Shown in pieces: positions 30,435 through 38,930 of a stretch of DNA of 41,907 nucleotides (positions are counted from its first letter, which is position 1; every line of letters begins with the position of its first letter). The notes under the pieces are model-generated. The model was not told the origin of the DNA. It saw only the letters and a list, made by a program, of their open reading frames with translations, and made no database searches. Origin of the DNA: CAYYAQ01 sp964469555 (lineage in GTDB: Bacteria; Planctomycetota; UBA1135; UBA2386); contig CAYYAQ010000027.1 of assembly GCA_964469555.1 (NCBI GenBank), positions 1 to 41,907 of the forward strand, written 5' to 3'. Made by a program: the position numbers and the translations under genes.

Positions 30435-32720
30435 GTGAGCGTCGTTGAGTTGATCGACTTGCTGCGCGAGGGGCGCGACATTCCTGTCTCCCTCGCCGCG
30501 CAGCACACGGTGCCGCCTCGGCCCGCGCGATTCGCTTCGTACCCGGAGTGGATCCACGCGGGTTTGCGGGAGGCCCTCGAGGCCCGCGGCATCCTCGAAC
30601 TCTACGAGCATCAATGTGAGGCCGCGGACGCCTTGCATCGCGGCGAGCACGTCGTCGTCGCGACTCCCACCGCTTCGGGGAAGTCGCTCTGCTACCACAT
30701 CCCCGTTCTCGATCACTTGTTTCGTGAAGGCGGCGATGCGCGCGCCCTGTATCTCTTCCCGACGAAGGCGCTCGCCCGGGACCAGATGGCCGAGCTCGAG
30801 TCGATCCTCAAAGCGTCCGGTCGCGAGGATCTGACCGTCGCGGTCTACGACGGAGATACACCGCCAGCAACGCGGCGCGCATTGCGCGAGTCCGGATCGC
30901 TCGTGATCACGAACCCGCACATGTTGCACGCGGGAATCCTGCCGAACCACACGAAGTGGCAGGGGTTGTTCACCGGGCTGCGCTACATCGTCATCGACGA
31001 GATGCACACGCTGTCGGGAGTCTACGGTTCGCACGTCGCCAACGTGATCCGCCGGCTCAAGCGGATCTGCGCGCACTACGGGAGCGACCCGGTGTTTTGC
31101 GCGGCGAGCGCGACGATCAGCAACCCAGGGGAGCACGGGCGCCGGCTTCTCGAATTGCCAGTGAAGGTCATCGATGAGGACTCGAGCGCGGCCGGCGCGA
31201 AGCACTACATGTTCCTCAATCCGCACCTGATGTCGGAGACCTCCGGCCTTCGGGTGCCGGCGGTGGAAGCGGCTCGGCAGATCGCGCGGCAACTGGTGGC
31301 CACCGACCTCCAGACGATCTACTTTTGCCGATCGAGGAACACCGTCGAGGTGTTCCTCAAGTACATCCGCGACGAGGCGAAGCGCGCGAACGTGGATCAG
31401 GAGCGCGTCGCGGGCTACCGGGGCGGATACCTGCCGAATCTGCGACGGAAGATCGAGAGCGGTCTGTCTTCCGGCGCGATCACGACGGTCGTCGCCACGA
31501 GCGCCCTCGAGCTCGGCATCGACATCGGTAGCCTCGACGTGTGCGTGCTCGTGGGCTACCCGGGGACCGTGAGCAGCACGTTCCAGCGCGCGGGGCGAGT
31601 TGGTCGTCGCAACAAGGAGAGCGCCGTCATCTTCCTGGCGCGCTCGTTCGCCATGGATCAGTACCTGATGACGAACCCGGGCTACCTGTTCGACGAGCCG
31701 AGGGAGATGGTCTCGATCGACCCGCAGAACCCGATCATCCTGACGAACCACGTGAAGTGCTCGGCCTTCGAGCTTCCGTTCGGGATGGATGGTGAGAAAG
31801 GTCCGGAGTTTGGTCAGGCCGAGCATCTGGACCAGGTGCTCGATTTCCTCACCGACGACCTGCGCCTGCTCGTGCGCGAGGGCAAGCGGTACCACTTCAC
31901 CGGGCTCACCTATCCCGCACAGGGAGTAAGCCTGAATGCGGCCGACATGGACAACGTCGTGATCATGGATACCTCGACGGGCACGGTCCTCGGCGAGGTC
32001 GACCGACCGTCGGCGATCGTCGAGGTCTACGAGGGCGCGATCTACGGTCACCAGGGCGAGCAGTACCAGGTCGAGGAGTTCCACTACGCCGACCGACGCG
32101 CGAACGTCAGGAGAGTGGATGTCGATTATTACACCGAGGCCGATACCGAGACCGAGGTGCGCGTACTGCATGTGGACGAGACTGTTCCCTTCGCGACGTA
32201 TGAATCGCACCGATCCGAGGTCCACGTCTCCACGCTGGCCCGGGCGTTCAAGAAGATCCGTTTCTACACCCGGGAGAACGTCGGCATCGGCGAGATCAAC
32301 CTGCCGCCGGAGGAGTTCGAGACCGAGGCCTGTATTCTCGCGCTCGAAGAGTCGTTCGCAGTCGAGGCGGGGCTTCACCGTGGCGCCGACGCCGGCGGCC
32401 TGCGCGGCGTGGGGGAGTTGATCCAAGGGCTCGTTCCGTTGTTCGTGCGCGTCGACCCGGCCGACGTGAAGGTCAGCACCGAGCTCTGTCATCCGCACTT
32501 CGACCGCCCCACGATCACGATCTACGACCAGATTCCGAACGGAGTCGGCTTGTCCGAGAAGATCTTCAGCTGCCATCGCGAGATCCTGCAGGCCGCGCTC
32601 GGTCTCACCCGGAAGTGTGCGTGTACGACAGGGTGTCCCTCGTGCATCGGTCCGAGTCGTGATCAAGGTCGTCGCGGAAAAGGTCTAGCGCTCGCCGTGT
32701 TGACGGGACTGCTCCGATGA
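30435..32720 (+). CDS. mrfA: MrfA/YprA-type DEAD-box repair helicase with C-terminal four-Cys motif
   Basis: A 761-residue superfamily 2 helicase. Walker A TPTASGKS is at 77-84, DEMH at 188-191, and SATISNP and the C-terminal motif GRVGRR follow. The DUF1998-type end carries C728, C730, C734 and C737 in a CxCx3Cx2C pattern, matching the metal-binding cysteines described for Bacillus subtilis MrfA. MrfA works with the exonuclease MrfB to repair mitomycin C adducts and crosslinks. The next gene is the MrfB-type nuclease and starts inside this stop codon (ATGA). GTG 30435 is the first in-frame start and lies 18 nt after the lipoprotein gene. Confidence 0.9.
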   Translation: MSVVELIDLLREGRDIPVSLAAQHTVPPRPARFASYPEWIHAGLREALEARGILELYEHQCEAADALHRGEHVVVATPTASGKSLCYHIPVLDHLFREGGDARALYLFPTKALARDQMAELESILKASGREDLTVAVYDGDTPPATRRALRESGSLVITNPHMLHAGILPNHTKWQGLFTGLRYIVIDEMHTLSGVYGSHVANVIRRLKRICAHYGSDPVFCAASATISNPGEHGRRLLELPVKVIDEDSSAAGAKHYMFLNPHLMSETSGLRVPAVEAARQIARQLVATDLQTIYFCRSRNTVEVFLKYIRDEAKRANVDQERVAGYRGGYLPNLRRKIESGLSSGAITTVVATSALELGIDIGSLDVCVLVGYPGTVSSTFQRAGRVGRRNKESAVIFLARSFAMDQYLMTNPGYLFDEPREMVSIDPQNPIILTNHVKCSAFELPFGMDGEKGPEFGQAEHLDQVLDFLTDDLRLLVREGKRYHFTGLTYPAQGVSLNAADMDNVVIMDTSTGTVLGEVDRPSAIVEVYEGAIYGHQGEQYQVEEFHYADRRANVRRVDVDYYTEADTETEVRVLHVDETVPFATYESHRSEVHVSTLARAFKKIRFYTRENVGIGEINLPPEEFETEACILALEESFAVEAGLHRGADAGGLRGVGELIQGLVPLFVRVDPADVKVSTELCHPHFDRPTITIYDQIPNGVGLSEKIFSCHREILQAALGLTRKCACTTGCPSCIGPSRDQGRRGKGLALAVLTGLLR

Positions 32721-33541
32721 AACGTGCATTCGGTGAGCGGTTGCGTCGCGCATTTCGGGATTCGGACGAAGGGGCGAGCGAGTCTCTGCGCGACGCACTC
32801 CGACGACGGGAGCAACGGTTGGGACAGTCCGGCGAACGCGTCGAAATCCCGGCTGGTCGCGTGGTGGAGAACGAACGCGGGAGTTGTTTCGTCCGCGAGC
32901 TGCGGTACCCACTCGAGACCATCCACGGTGACCTTCCGCTGGGTGCGGCGTGCAACGTGGATTCCACTCGGTTGGCGGTGCTTGCGAAGTTGCCCGAGAT
33001 GGGGGAGTTCGACCTTTCGAAGTGTTTGTTCCTCGACACCGAGACGACCGGGCTCTCTGGCGGTGTCGGCACGATCGTGTTCATGGTCGGGCTCGGGTTC
33101 TTCGACGGGGAAGAGTTCGTGCTCGAGCAGGCCTTCCTGCGGAGTTACGGCGACGAACCGTCCGCACTGATCCACACGGCACGTCGCCTGAAGCAGTATC
33201 CCAACCTCGTCACGTTCGTCGGCAAGTGCTTCGATCGACATCGCATCGCGGCGCGGATGGCCGTGCACAAGATCAGGTCGCGCGTGCTGACGTCGCATCA
33301 CCTGGACCTGTACTACATGGCGCAACGCGCATGGAAGTCGGAGTTGCCGGACGTGAAGCTGCAGACCGTGGAGCGCCACAAACTCGGCGTCCACCGGGAG
33401 GACGACATGCCGGGCAGCGAGGCGCCGATTGCGTTCCTCGACTGGATTCGCGACGGCTCGGGGCGCGTCGATCGCGTGTTCGAGCACAACCGGCTCGATG
33501 TGCTCACGCTCGTCACGCTTCTCGCGGCTTTGGGTCGCTGA
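32717..33541 (+). CDS. mrfB: MrfB/YprB-type 3'-5' exonuclease (DnaQ-like)
   Basis: A 274-residue DnaQ-fold nuclease. The ExoI motif FLDTETTGL gives D107 and E109, GKCFD gives D173, and EHNRLDVLTL gives H257 and D261, so a full DEDDh-type site is present. The ATG overlaps the mrfA stop by 4 nt, so helicase and nuclease are translationally coupled. B. subtilis MrfB is about 410 residues with a C-terminal TPR-like part; this protein stops right after the nuclease domain. The N-terminal 90 residues, including a GSCFVRE motif, are typical of YprB proteins. Confidence 0.88.
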   Translation: MKRAFGERLRRAFRDSDEGASESLRDALRRREQRLGQSGERVEIPAGRVVENERGSCFVRELRYPLETIHGDLPLGAACNVDSTRLAVLAKLPEMGEFDLSKCLFLDTETTGLSGGVGTIVFMVGLGFFDGEEFVLEQAFLRSYGDEPSALIHTARRLKQYPNLVTFVGKCFDRHRIAARMAVHKIRSRVLTSHHLDLYYMAQRAWKSELPDVKLQTVERHKLGVHREDDMPGSEAPIAFLDWIRDGSGRVDRVFEHNRLDVLTLVTLLAALGR

Positions 33542-33566
33542 GAGAGCGTCGCCGTGGAAGCGCGCG

Positions 33567-34574
33567 TCAGCGCCGCCGCCTCGTCCTTCCCTGGCGTGAC
33601 TTGCGGGAGGACCTGGAGTCGGTGATCGGCGTCTGCGTCTCCCACTTCCCGCCGATTTCTTGACCGGTCGCGACGTGGGTGCCGCGAATCTTCTCCCGCG
33701 GTCGGTACTTGGAGAACGCCGCATCGAGTTCCTTCGCCAGCTCGGTGCCCTTGTGATCAGTGGCGATCGAAGCGATGAGCCGTCCACGGTCGCCGAAGGT
33801 GCTGAGTCGCACGAAGTAGATCCCGGGCTTTGGGTCGTTCCGCAGTTGCGCGATAGTCGCGAGTCCCTTCGGGTCGTCCACGACGACATACTCGCTGCGC
33901 CCGACAAGCAGCTTCTTCCAGACGACTTCACCGAGGTTTGTTTCGAGCTGACGCCGTGAACGGGCCTCCTGGTGAAACACGATGACCAGGGGGCGGTTTT
34001 CGCACGAGGCCACGTTGAGCGCGAGGCGCAGGTTCGCAGCGGTCGGAACTGCGGGGCTTTGCTCGGTCGACCGCGTCAGTGTCGGTTTCGTATCGCCTGA
34101 CTCGCCGTAGCGCCGAGCGTGACGCTTCATCGCGCGCGCCATTGTCGCTGCCGATTCGGAGCCGCTGCCGTACACGGAATTGGGACTACGACCCGTCATG
34201 GTCAGGCGCTTCTTGCCGTCCGGTCCGAGCATGGCGAAGACGGTGTTTTCGAGGTTGTCATTGCGCCCGCTGTAGAGGTCCTTCAGCAGCGCACCCTCGG
34301 CAGCGTTCTCGTACGTCATCAGACGGATGCAGACGAGGTTGCGCGAGGCAGCGATGACGGTGGGGTTGGACAGGAAACTCCGGTCTGCGTTTTGCTTGCC
34401 GGGTCACCACACCCCCGGGACGCGACTGCAGTGCGCCGCAGCCGAGATCAGGAGGATGGGCCGCCCGGTGCGCTTCGCTTCCGCGAGACCGCGATCCCAC
34501 GTTCCGAACCACGCGATCCCGGTGGTGGCTTCTTTCTCGGGAGCGGAGGAACACCGCGAACTCTCGAAAATCAG
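33567..34574 (-). CDS. Tandem thioredoxin-fold protein with an in-frame TGA (possible selenoprotein or broken gene)
   Basis: An uninterrupted frame runs 34319-33567 (250 residues from ATG). Upstream, the same frame remains clearly coding through TGA 34404-34406 to about 34574. It reads GIAWFGTWDRGLAEA, GRPILLISAAAHC, then VPGVW-TGA-PGKQ and SNPTVIAASRNLVCIRL, a thioredoxin-fold pattern. A second Trx-like unit follows (RPLVIVFHQEA), ending in an Arg-rich tail. From the CTG at 34574, the TGA is codon 57, eight residues after C49. No ATG/GTG/TTG exists between the TAA upstream and the TGA; the CTG lies 1 nt past the methyltransferase stop. Either this is a selenoprotein with a non-standard start, or a gene broken by a nonsense mutation and loss of its start. 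An automated call would keep only 33567-34319. Confidence 0.6.
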
Positions 34575-34575
34575 G

Positions 34576-35439
34576 TCAGCCGCGGAGGCCTGACGTACAG
34601 ATTACACGGTTCTCGAAACGGACACGACCGTCGGCGCTTGCGAATGCCCCGGCTTCGACCGCGATGGCATCGAGAAGTCGTTTTTGTGTCGGGTCGTCGG
34701 CCTTATCCAGTTGCTTGCGCGCGGGGCTCGAGATGTCGGTGATGAACTGGACGTAGTGCTCGGGTGAATCGAACTCCATGTGGACGGTGAACGGTTCCGT
34801 CGTGACGTCGCAAAACCCTACGTCTGCGAGGATCGCGATCAGCACGTCGGTATCTTGCAGACGGAACGGGCCGGGCTCGTCCGGGTCCGGCGACGGGAGA
34901 TCCAGTTCGCGGCGCAGCGTGGCCCCGGCGACCGAGATGAACGGCACCTCTTTGGCGCTTCCCCATACTGCGGCCGCGAACCGCCCACCGGCGCGGAGTG
35001 CGCTGTGAACGCCACGCACGGCGGCCTCGGGGTCCAGCATCAGCATCAGTCCCCACCGGCAGACTGCCGCGTCGAAGGGTCTGTTTCCGGTGGAGAGCTG
35101 ACTCGCGTCCTGTTCGGCGAACTCGATGTTGGTCACGTCCAGGCTCGCCGCTCGCTCGCGACCGATCTCGAGCATTGTCGACGAGAGGTCGCAGGCGAGC
35201 ACGTGTCCAGACGGACCGGCGATTCGTGCGGCGGTCACGGCCGGTTCCCCGATGCCGGTCGCGATGTCCAGAACGTGGTGTCCTTCCTCGACGCCAGCGA
35301 GAGCGACGAGCCGGTCGTTCAGATCCTGCGCCGCGGACTCGAACATCGGCCACCACTTTCGCCAGGCCCAAGCCACTGAATCCCACGCGGCGCGTTCTTC
35401 CTTCGCGAATGTCGCAGGATCAATCTCTCGGTTTGCCAT
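34576..35439 (-). CDS. Class I SAM-dependent methyltransferase (UbiE-like)
   Basis: A 287-residue methyltransferase. Motif I VLDIATGIGEP lies near residue 57, the acidic end of strand 2 is LACDLS, and AEQDASQL marks the adenine-binding loop; ALRAGGRFAAAVW is the post-III region. The substrate is unknown. The N-terminus (FAKEERAAWDSVAWAWRKWW) is like other UbiE-type small-molecule enzymes. The gene diverges from a secreted protein gene, with only 53 bp between them. A TAGGAT hexamer six bases upstream of its ATG could be a -10 for a leaderless transcript. The thioredoxin-fold frame begins 1 nt downstream of its stop. Confidence 0.82.
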   Translation of the reverse strand: MANREIDPATFAKEERAAWDSVAWAWRKWWPMFESAAQDLNDRLVALAGVEEGHHVLDIATGIGEPAVTAARIAGPSGHVLACDLSSTMLEIGRERAASLDVTNIEFAEQDASQLSTGNRPFDAAVCRWGLMLMLDPEAAVRGVHSALRAGGRFAAAVWGSAKEVPFISVAGATLRRELDLPSPDPDEPGPFRLQDTDVLIAILADVGFCDVTTEPFTVHMEFDSPEHYVQFITDISSPARKQLDKADDPTQKRLLDAIAVEAGAFASADGRVRFENRVICTSGLRG

Positions 35440-35492
35440 GACCGGATCCTACACCTGACGTTACTCTGGGATCTACTTCGCACCTCGAACCC

Positions 35493-37199
35493 ATGAAACG
35501 TCGTGAATTCCTCGTCGCCTCGAGTTTCGGTGCCGCCAACGCACTTCTCGGTTGCGCGGTGCCCGGGTCGCATGGTCAACGGTCGTTATTCGAGATCTTG
35601 CTCGCGCAGAACGATGACGCGGTTTCGGAGATGCTCCCACGGCAACAGAGAGACAAGTCCCACCCGGCGGTCGGCGGCCTGCCGGACCGCTACGAGGTCT
35701 ATCATCCGGGCTCGGCCTCCGGGTTGATTCTCAGGTGCGCCGTCGGTTACGTGAGTCCGCAGAGCCGCTTCTTCCGGTCGCCGAAGCTTCTCGACCGGAT
35801 GCTCCTCGCCGCGCGGTTCTTGCTCGGATCGCAGCATGACAATGGCACGATCGACTTGCTGACGACGAACTTCCACTCGACGCCAGATACCGGGTTCGTG
35901 ATGGAGTGGATGTGCCTCGCGACGAGTTTGTTGCGCGAGGCCGAGAAGTCCTGGGCCGGATCGGTTGCACCCGTGATCGCGGAACTGGACCGCTTCGTGC
36001 TGCGCGCGGCGGACGCGCTCACGGTCGGTGGGATCCACACCCCGAATCATAGGTGGGTGGTCTGCATGGCCTTGGCCAGAGCCAACCGGCTCCACCCGAA
36101 TCCGCGCTACGTGGCGAGGATCGACGAATGGCTCGGCGAAGGGGTCGACATCGACGGCGACGGCCAGTTCACGGAACGCAGCACATCTGTCTACTCGCCG
36201 CTGACCGACCGCTGTCTCATCACAGTGGCGCGGTTGCTCGATCGTCCGGCGCTCCTCGAACCCGTGCGGCGCAACCTCGAGATGACGTTATTCTACCTTC
36301 ACGCCGACGGCGAGGTCGTGACGGAGGGTTCGCGACGGCAGGACCAGTATCGGAGGGGTTCGCTGGCGCCGTACTACTATCCGTATCGCTTCATGGCGCA
36401 GCGGGACGGTAACGGTCGGTTTGCTGCGGCGGCGCGGTGGATCGAGGCGACGGTTGCGCACCGATTGACCCGCGACGCGGGGTTCTTCGTCGAGAGCCAG
36501 GCGCTGCGGAAACGGATGCCGTCGGATGCCAGGCTGCCCACCGACTACGAGAAGCACTTCCGGCATTCGGACCTGGTCAGGATTCGGCGAGGGTTGGTCA
36601 GCGCGACGTTGCTCGCGCAGAACTCGACGCTGTTCTCGTTGCACAACGGTCGTGCCGCCGTCGTCGTGCGTTTCGCGTCGGCGTTCTTCGGCAAGGGACA
36701 GTTCACCGGCGCGAACCTGCGGAAGGACGGTCGGAGTTGGGTGATGGACCAGAAGCTCGAGGGACCGTACTGGCAGCCGCTGGCCGCGAGTCGGCGTACC
36801 GGCGACAACGACTGGGCGAAGACCGATCGCACGACACGCGAGAGGAGCGAGGTGCAGCGCCTCCATTCGACGGTCCGCTTGAGGGAGACGTCCGGGGTGT
36901 TCGAGTTGCAGATCGTGATCGAAGGCACCGCCCGGGTGCCGGTCGCCATCGAGCTTGGATTTCGCAAGGGCGGGGCTCTCTCGGGACATGGGCTGTCGAA
37001 GGTCTCGGGCCCGACCGCGTTGTGGTTGCTCGAGTCGGGAACCGGTCGGTTCGAATTCGGCGCGGACGCAATCGAGTTCGGTCCAGGTCGTCGAGAGCAC
37101 GCCTGGACAGGGTTGCGCGGCGCCCTGCCGAAACTGGACGCAGACAGCGTCTACTTGACCGGGTTCACGCCGTTTCGCACTACACTGACGCTCAGCTGA
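35493..37199 (+). CDS. Secreted protein of unknown function, Tat-like/lipoprotein signal
   Basis: A 568-residue protein. The N-terminus MKRREFLVASSFGAANALLGC has a twin-arginine-like KRREFL start and a lipobox-like LLGC. Residues of about 90-330 are helix-rich (LLDRMLLAARFLL, FVMEWMCLATSLL, TVARLLDRPALLEPV), as in alpha/alpha-toroid proteins. Residues of about 380-568 look beta-rich. This two-part layout resembles heparinase II/III-type polysaccharide lyases, but I see no convincing catalytic motif, so no function is assigned. It is transcribed away from the methyltransferase and is followed by a DUF2007 gene 43 nt later. Confidence 0.75.
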   Translation: MKRREFLVASSFGAANALLGCAVPGSHGQRSLFEILLAQNDDAVSEMLPRQQRDKSHPAVGGLPDRYEVYHPGSASGLILRCAVGYVSPQSRFFRSPKLLDRMLLAARFLLGSQHDNGTIDLLTTNFHSTPDTGFVMEWMCLATSLLREAEKSWAGSVAPVIAELDRFVLRAADALTVGGIHTPNHRWVVCMALARANRLHPNPRYVARIDEWLGEGVDIDGDGQFTERSTSVYSPLTDRCLITVARLLDRPALLEPVRRNLEMTLFYLHADGEVVTEGSRRQDQYRRGSLAPYYYPYRFMAQRDGNGRFAAAARWIEATVAHRLTRDAGFFVESQALRKRMPSDARLPTDYEKHFRHSDLVRIRRGLVSATLLAQNSTLFSLHNGRAAVVVRFASAFFGKGQFTGANLRKDGRSWVMDQKLEGPYWQPLAASRRTGDNDWAKTDRTTRERSEVQRLHSTVRLRETSGVFELQIVIEGTARVPVAIELGFRKGGALSGHGLSKVSGPTALWLLESGTGRFEFGADAIEFGPGRREHAWTGLRGALPKLDADSVYLTGFTPFRTTLTLS

Positions 37200-37242
37200 G
37201 AACACGCCCTGAATCCACACAGACGCTACGAGTACGATCCAC

Positions 37243-37509
37243 ATGGAGGCAAGCAACGAACCGGTTCTCCTCACGACCGCACGCTCGAGTTTCGAAGCCA
37301 AGGTCATCGTCGCCGTGCTCGCCAGCGAGGGTATCAAGGCGTTCAACTCTGGCGGCAACCTGATGGATGAGTTCGCGGTGACCCAGGTGTTGTTGAACCT
37401 GCAGGGCGTCGATGTCTTTGTTTCGGCGGACAGCCGCGATGCTGCCAATCAGGCGCTCGAAGCCGCCCGCAAGGTCGGCAAGTTCATCGAGGGAGATTCG
37501 GACGACTGA
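37243..37509 (+). CDS. DUF2007 putative signal-transducing protein
   Basis: An 88-residue protein in the DUF2007 pattern: a beta strand PVLLTTA, a helix SSFEAKVIVAVLASEGI, a Gly-rich turn with FNSGGN, a strand VDVFVSA and a closing helix DAANQALEAARKVG. This is a small ferredoxin-like fold of unknown role. The start at ATG 37243 leaves a 43-nt gap after the secreted protein gene, with no visible Shine-Dalgarno. It converges on purN, with 6 nt between the two stops. Confidence 0.8.
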   Translation: MEASNEPVLLTTARSSFEAKVIVAVLASEGIKAFNSGGNLMDEFAVTQVLLNLQGVDVFVSADSRDAANQALEAARKVGKFIEGDSDD

Positions 37510-37515
37510 TGCGGG

Positions 37516-38076
37516 CTATTGCGTAGCGGCCCAGATCTTGATTGCCTCCGGGTAGGCGACGCACTCCGCGTCGAACACCCTCGCGGCCAACGTGTCGGCG
37601 GTGTCGTCTTCGAGTACCGGCACGCGCTTCTGCAACAGGATCGCCCCGCGGTCGTACTCGTTGTCGCAGTAGTGCACGGTGCAGCCGGATTCACTCTCGC
37701 TAGCCGCCAGAACCGCGTCGTGGACGCGGTGGCCGTAGAACCCTTCGCCGCCGAACTTCGGCAGGAGCGCCGGGTGGATGTTGAGGACGCGTCGGCGATG
37801 GGAGTCCGGGATTTTCAGCAACCGCAGGTAGCCGCATAGGCAAACGAGTTCGACGTCGTATCCCTCGAGGATCGCGAACGTCGATTCGGAGTCGGGCGCA
37901 AGGAGTGTCGGCAGTCCCGCCGCCCGGGCGTGGTCGACGCCGCGAACGCCTTCGCGATCGGATATTACGCATACGACCTCCGCGTCGAGCTTGCCGTCTC
38001 GGATGTGCTCCAGGATGTTGACAAGTGTCCGCCCGGTTCCGGAGAGCACGACGCCGATGCGAGTCGCTGCCATCAC
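37516..38076 (-). CDS. purN: Phosphoribosylglycinamide formyltransferase PurN
   Basis: A 186-residue GAR transformylase that uses 10-formyl-THF to formylate GAR in purine synthesis. The catalytic Asn and His lie in VLNIHPALLP, and the catalytic Asp in CTVHYCDNEYDRG. The phosphate loop reads VLSGTGRTLVNIL, where E. coli has a GSGSN-type loop, so binding there is slightly altered. It is 7 nt downstream of the nucleoside phosphorylase homologue on the same strand, probably one transcript with the kinase. Length is at the short end of the family. A start at the second Met would change the N-terminus by one residue only. Confidence 0.88.
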   Translation of the reverse strand: MMAATRIGVVLSGTGRTLVNILEHIRDGKLDAEVVCVISDREGVRGVDHARAAGLPTLLAPDSESTFAILEGYDVELVCLCGYLRLLKIPDSHRRRVLNIHPALLPKFGGEGFYGHRVHDAVLAASESESGCTVHYCDNEYDRGAILLQKRVPVLEDDTADTLAARVFDAECVAYPEAIKIWAATQ

Positions 38077-38083
38077 TGTCGGA

Positions 38084-38920
38084 TCAGCGAACCGACGCGG
38101 CGATGCCGGTCAGCAACGTGGCGATGCGCGGCGCGGCCACGTCGGCGGCGTCGAGCATGTCCTCGATCGACGACGGTGTATGGCGCTCGAGGCTGATCGC
38201 CTGCGTGACGCCGGCGAGAGCCAGGACCTGGAATCCTGAATGCACGGCGGCGACTACTTCAGGAACGAGCGACATCCCGACGAGGTCGGCACCGGCGAGT
38301 TTGAGGTACCGATACTCGGCGCGCGTAGGCAGACTGGGTCCGGGCACCGCAGCGAACACGGCTGGCAGGCACGGGATGCCGGCTTCGCGGGCGACATTGC
38401 GGGCGATGTTCCGCCAACCCTCTGTGTATGGGTCGGACATGTCGGGGAAACGCGGTCCGAGCTGGTCGTCGTTCGGCCCGTGTAGCGGATGAACGCCGGA
38501 GAAGTTGATGTGGTCCTCGACGACGGCGATCGTGCCGGGTTCGAGTTGCAATGACAGGCTCGCCGCGGCCGCGGTCAGGATCAGCACGTCCGCGCCCATG
38601 GCGCGCAGTACACGGACGGGGAACGTCACCTCTTCGGCGGAGTAGCCTTCGAACCCTACCGCTGGGGCGTCCCCGACGATGACGGGCACGCCTTCGAGGT
38701 GGCCGAACAGCAGCGGTTGGGACTCCTTCCGGTCGAAGTGCAACCCGCCCGGCAGTTCGTCCTGGGAGAAGGTGTACTTGTCCTTCAGCTGATTGGCGAT
38801 CGATGTGTGGCCCGTGCCGAGCAGCATCGCGATGCGCGGCTTGGTCTCGATCGCTTCGAGGAGCTTGGTGGCGGCTTCGCTTGCCAGCTGACGAGTGGTG
38901 GATCGATTGGGGGAGACCAT
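38084..38920 (-). CDS. Purine nucleoside phosphorylase homologue with altered active site
   Basis: A 278-residue PNP/MTAP-fold protein, recognisable from EEVTFPVRV, EDHINFSG, GPRFPDMSDPY and ADLVGMSLVPEV. Judged against human PNP, several catalytic positions differ. The phosphate loop reads GTGHTS (Thr for Ser33). The GRFHMYEG segment with Arg84/His86 is replaced by GDAPAVGFEG. TNAAG is replaced by TAAAA. PSFET is replaced by PSLPT, so Glu201 becomes Pro198. LITN is replaced by GVTQ, so Asn243 becomes Gln240. Ordinary 6-oxopurine phosphorolysis is therefore doubtful. It may use another substrate or be non-catalytic. It lies between the kinase (10 nt upstream) and purN (7 nt downstream). Automated annotation will call it punA. 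Confidence 0.75.
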   Translation of the reverse strand: MVSPNRSTTRQLASEAATKLLEAIETKPRIAMLLGTGHTSIANQLKDKYTFSQDELPGGLHFDRKESQPLLFGHLEGVPVIVGDAPAVGFEGYSAEEVTFPVRVLRAMGADVLILTAAAASLSLQLEPGTIAVVEDHINFSGVHPLHGPNDDQLGPRFPDMSDPYTEGWRNIARNVAREAGIPCLPAVFAAVPGPSLPTRAEYRYLKLAGADLVGMSLVPEVVAAVHSGFQVLALAGVTQAISLERHTPSSIEDMLDAADVAAPRIATLLTGIAASVR

Positions 38921-38930
38921 TGGCCGTGTG

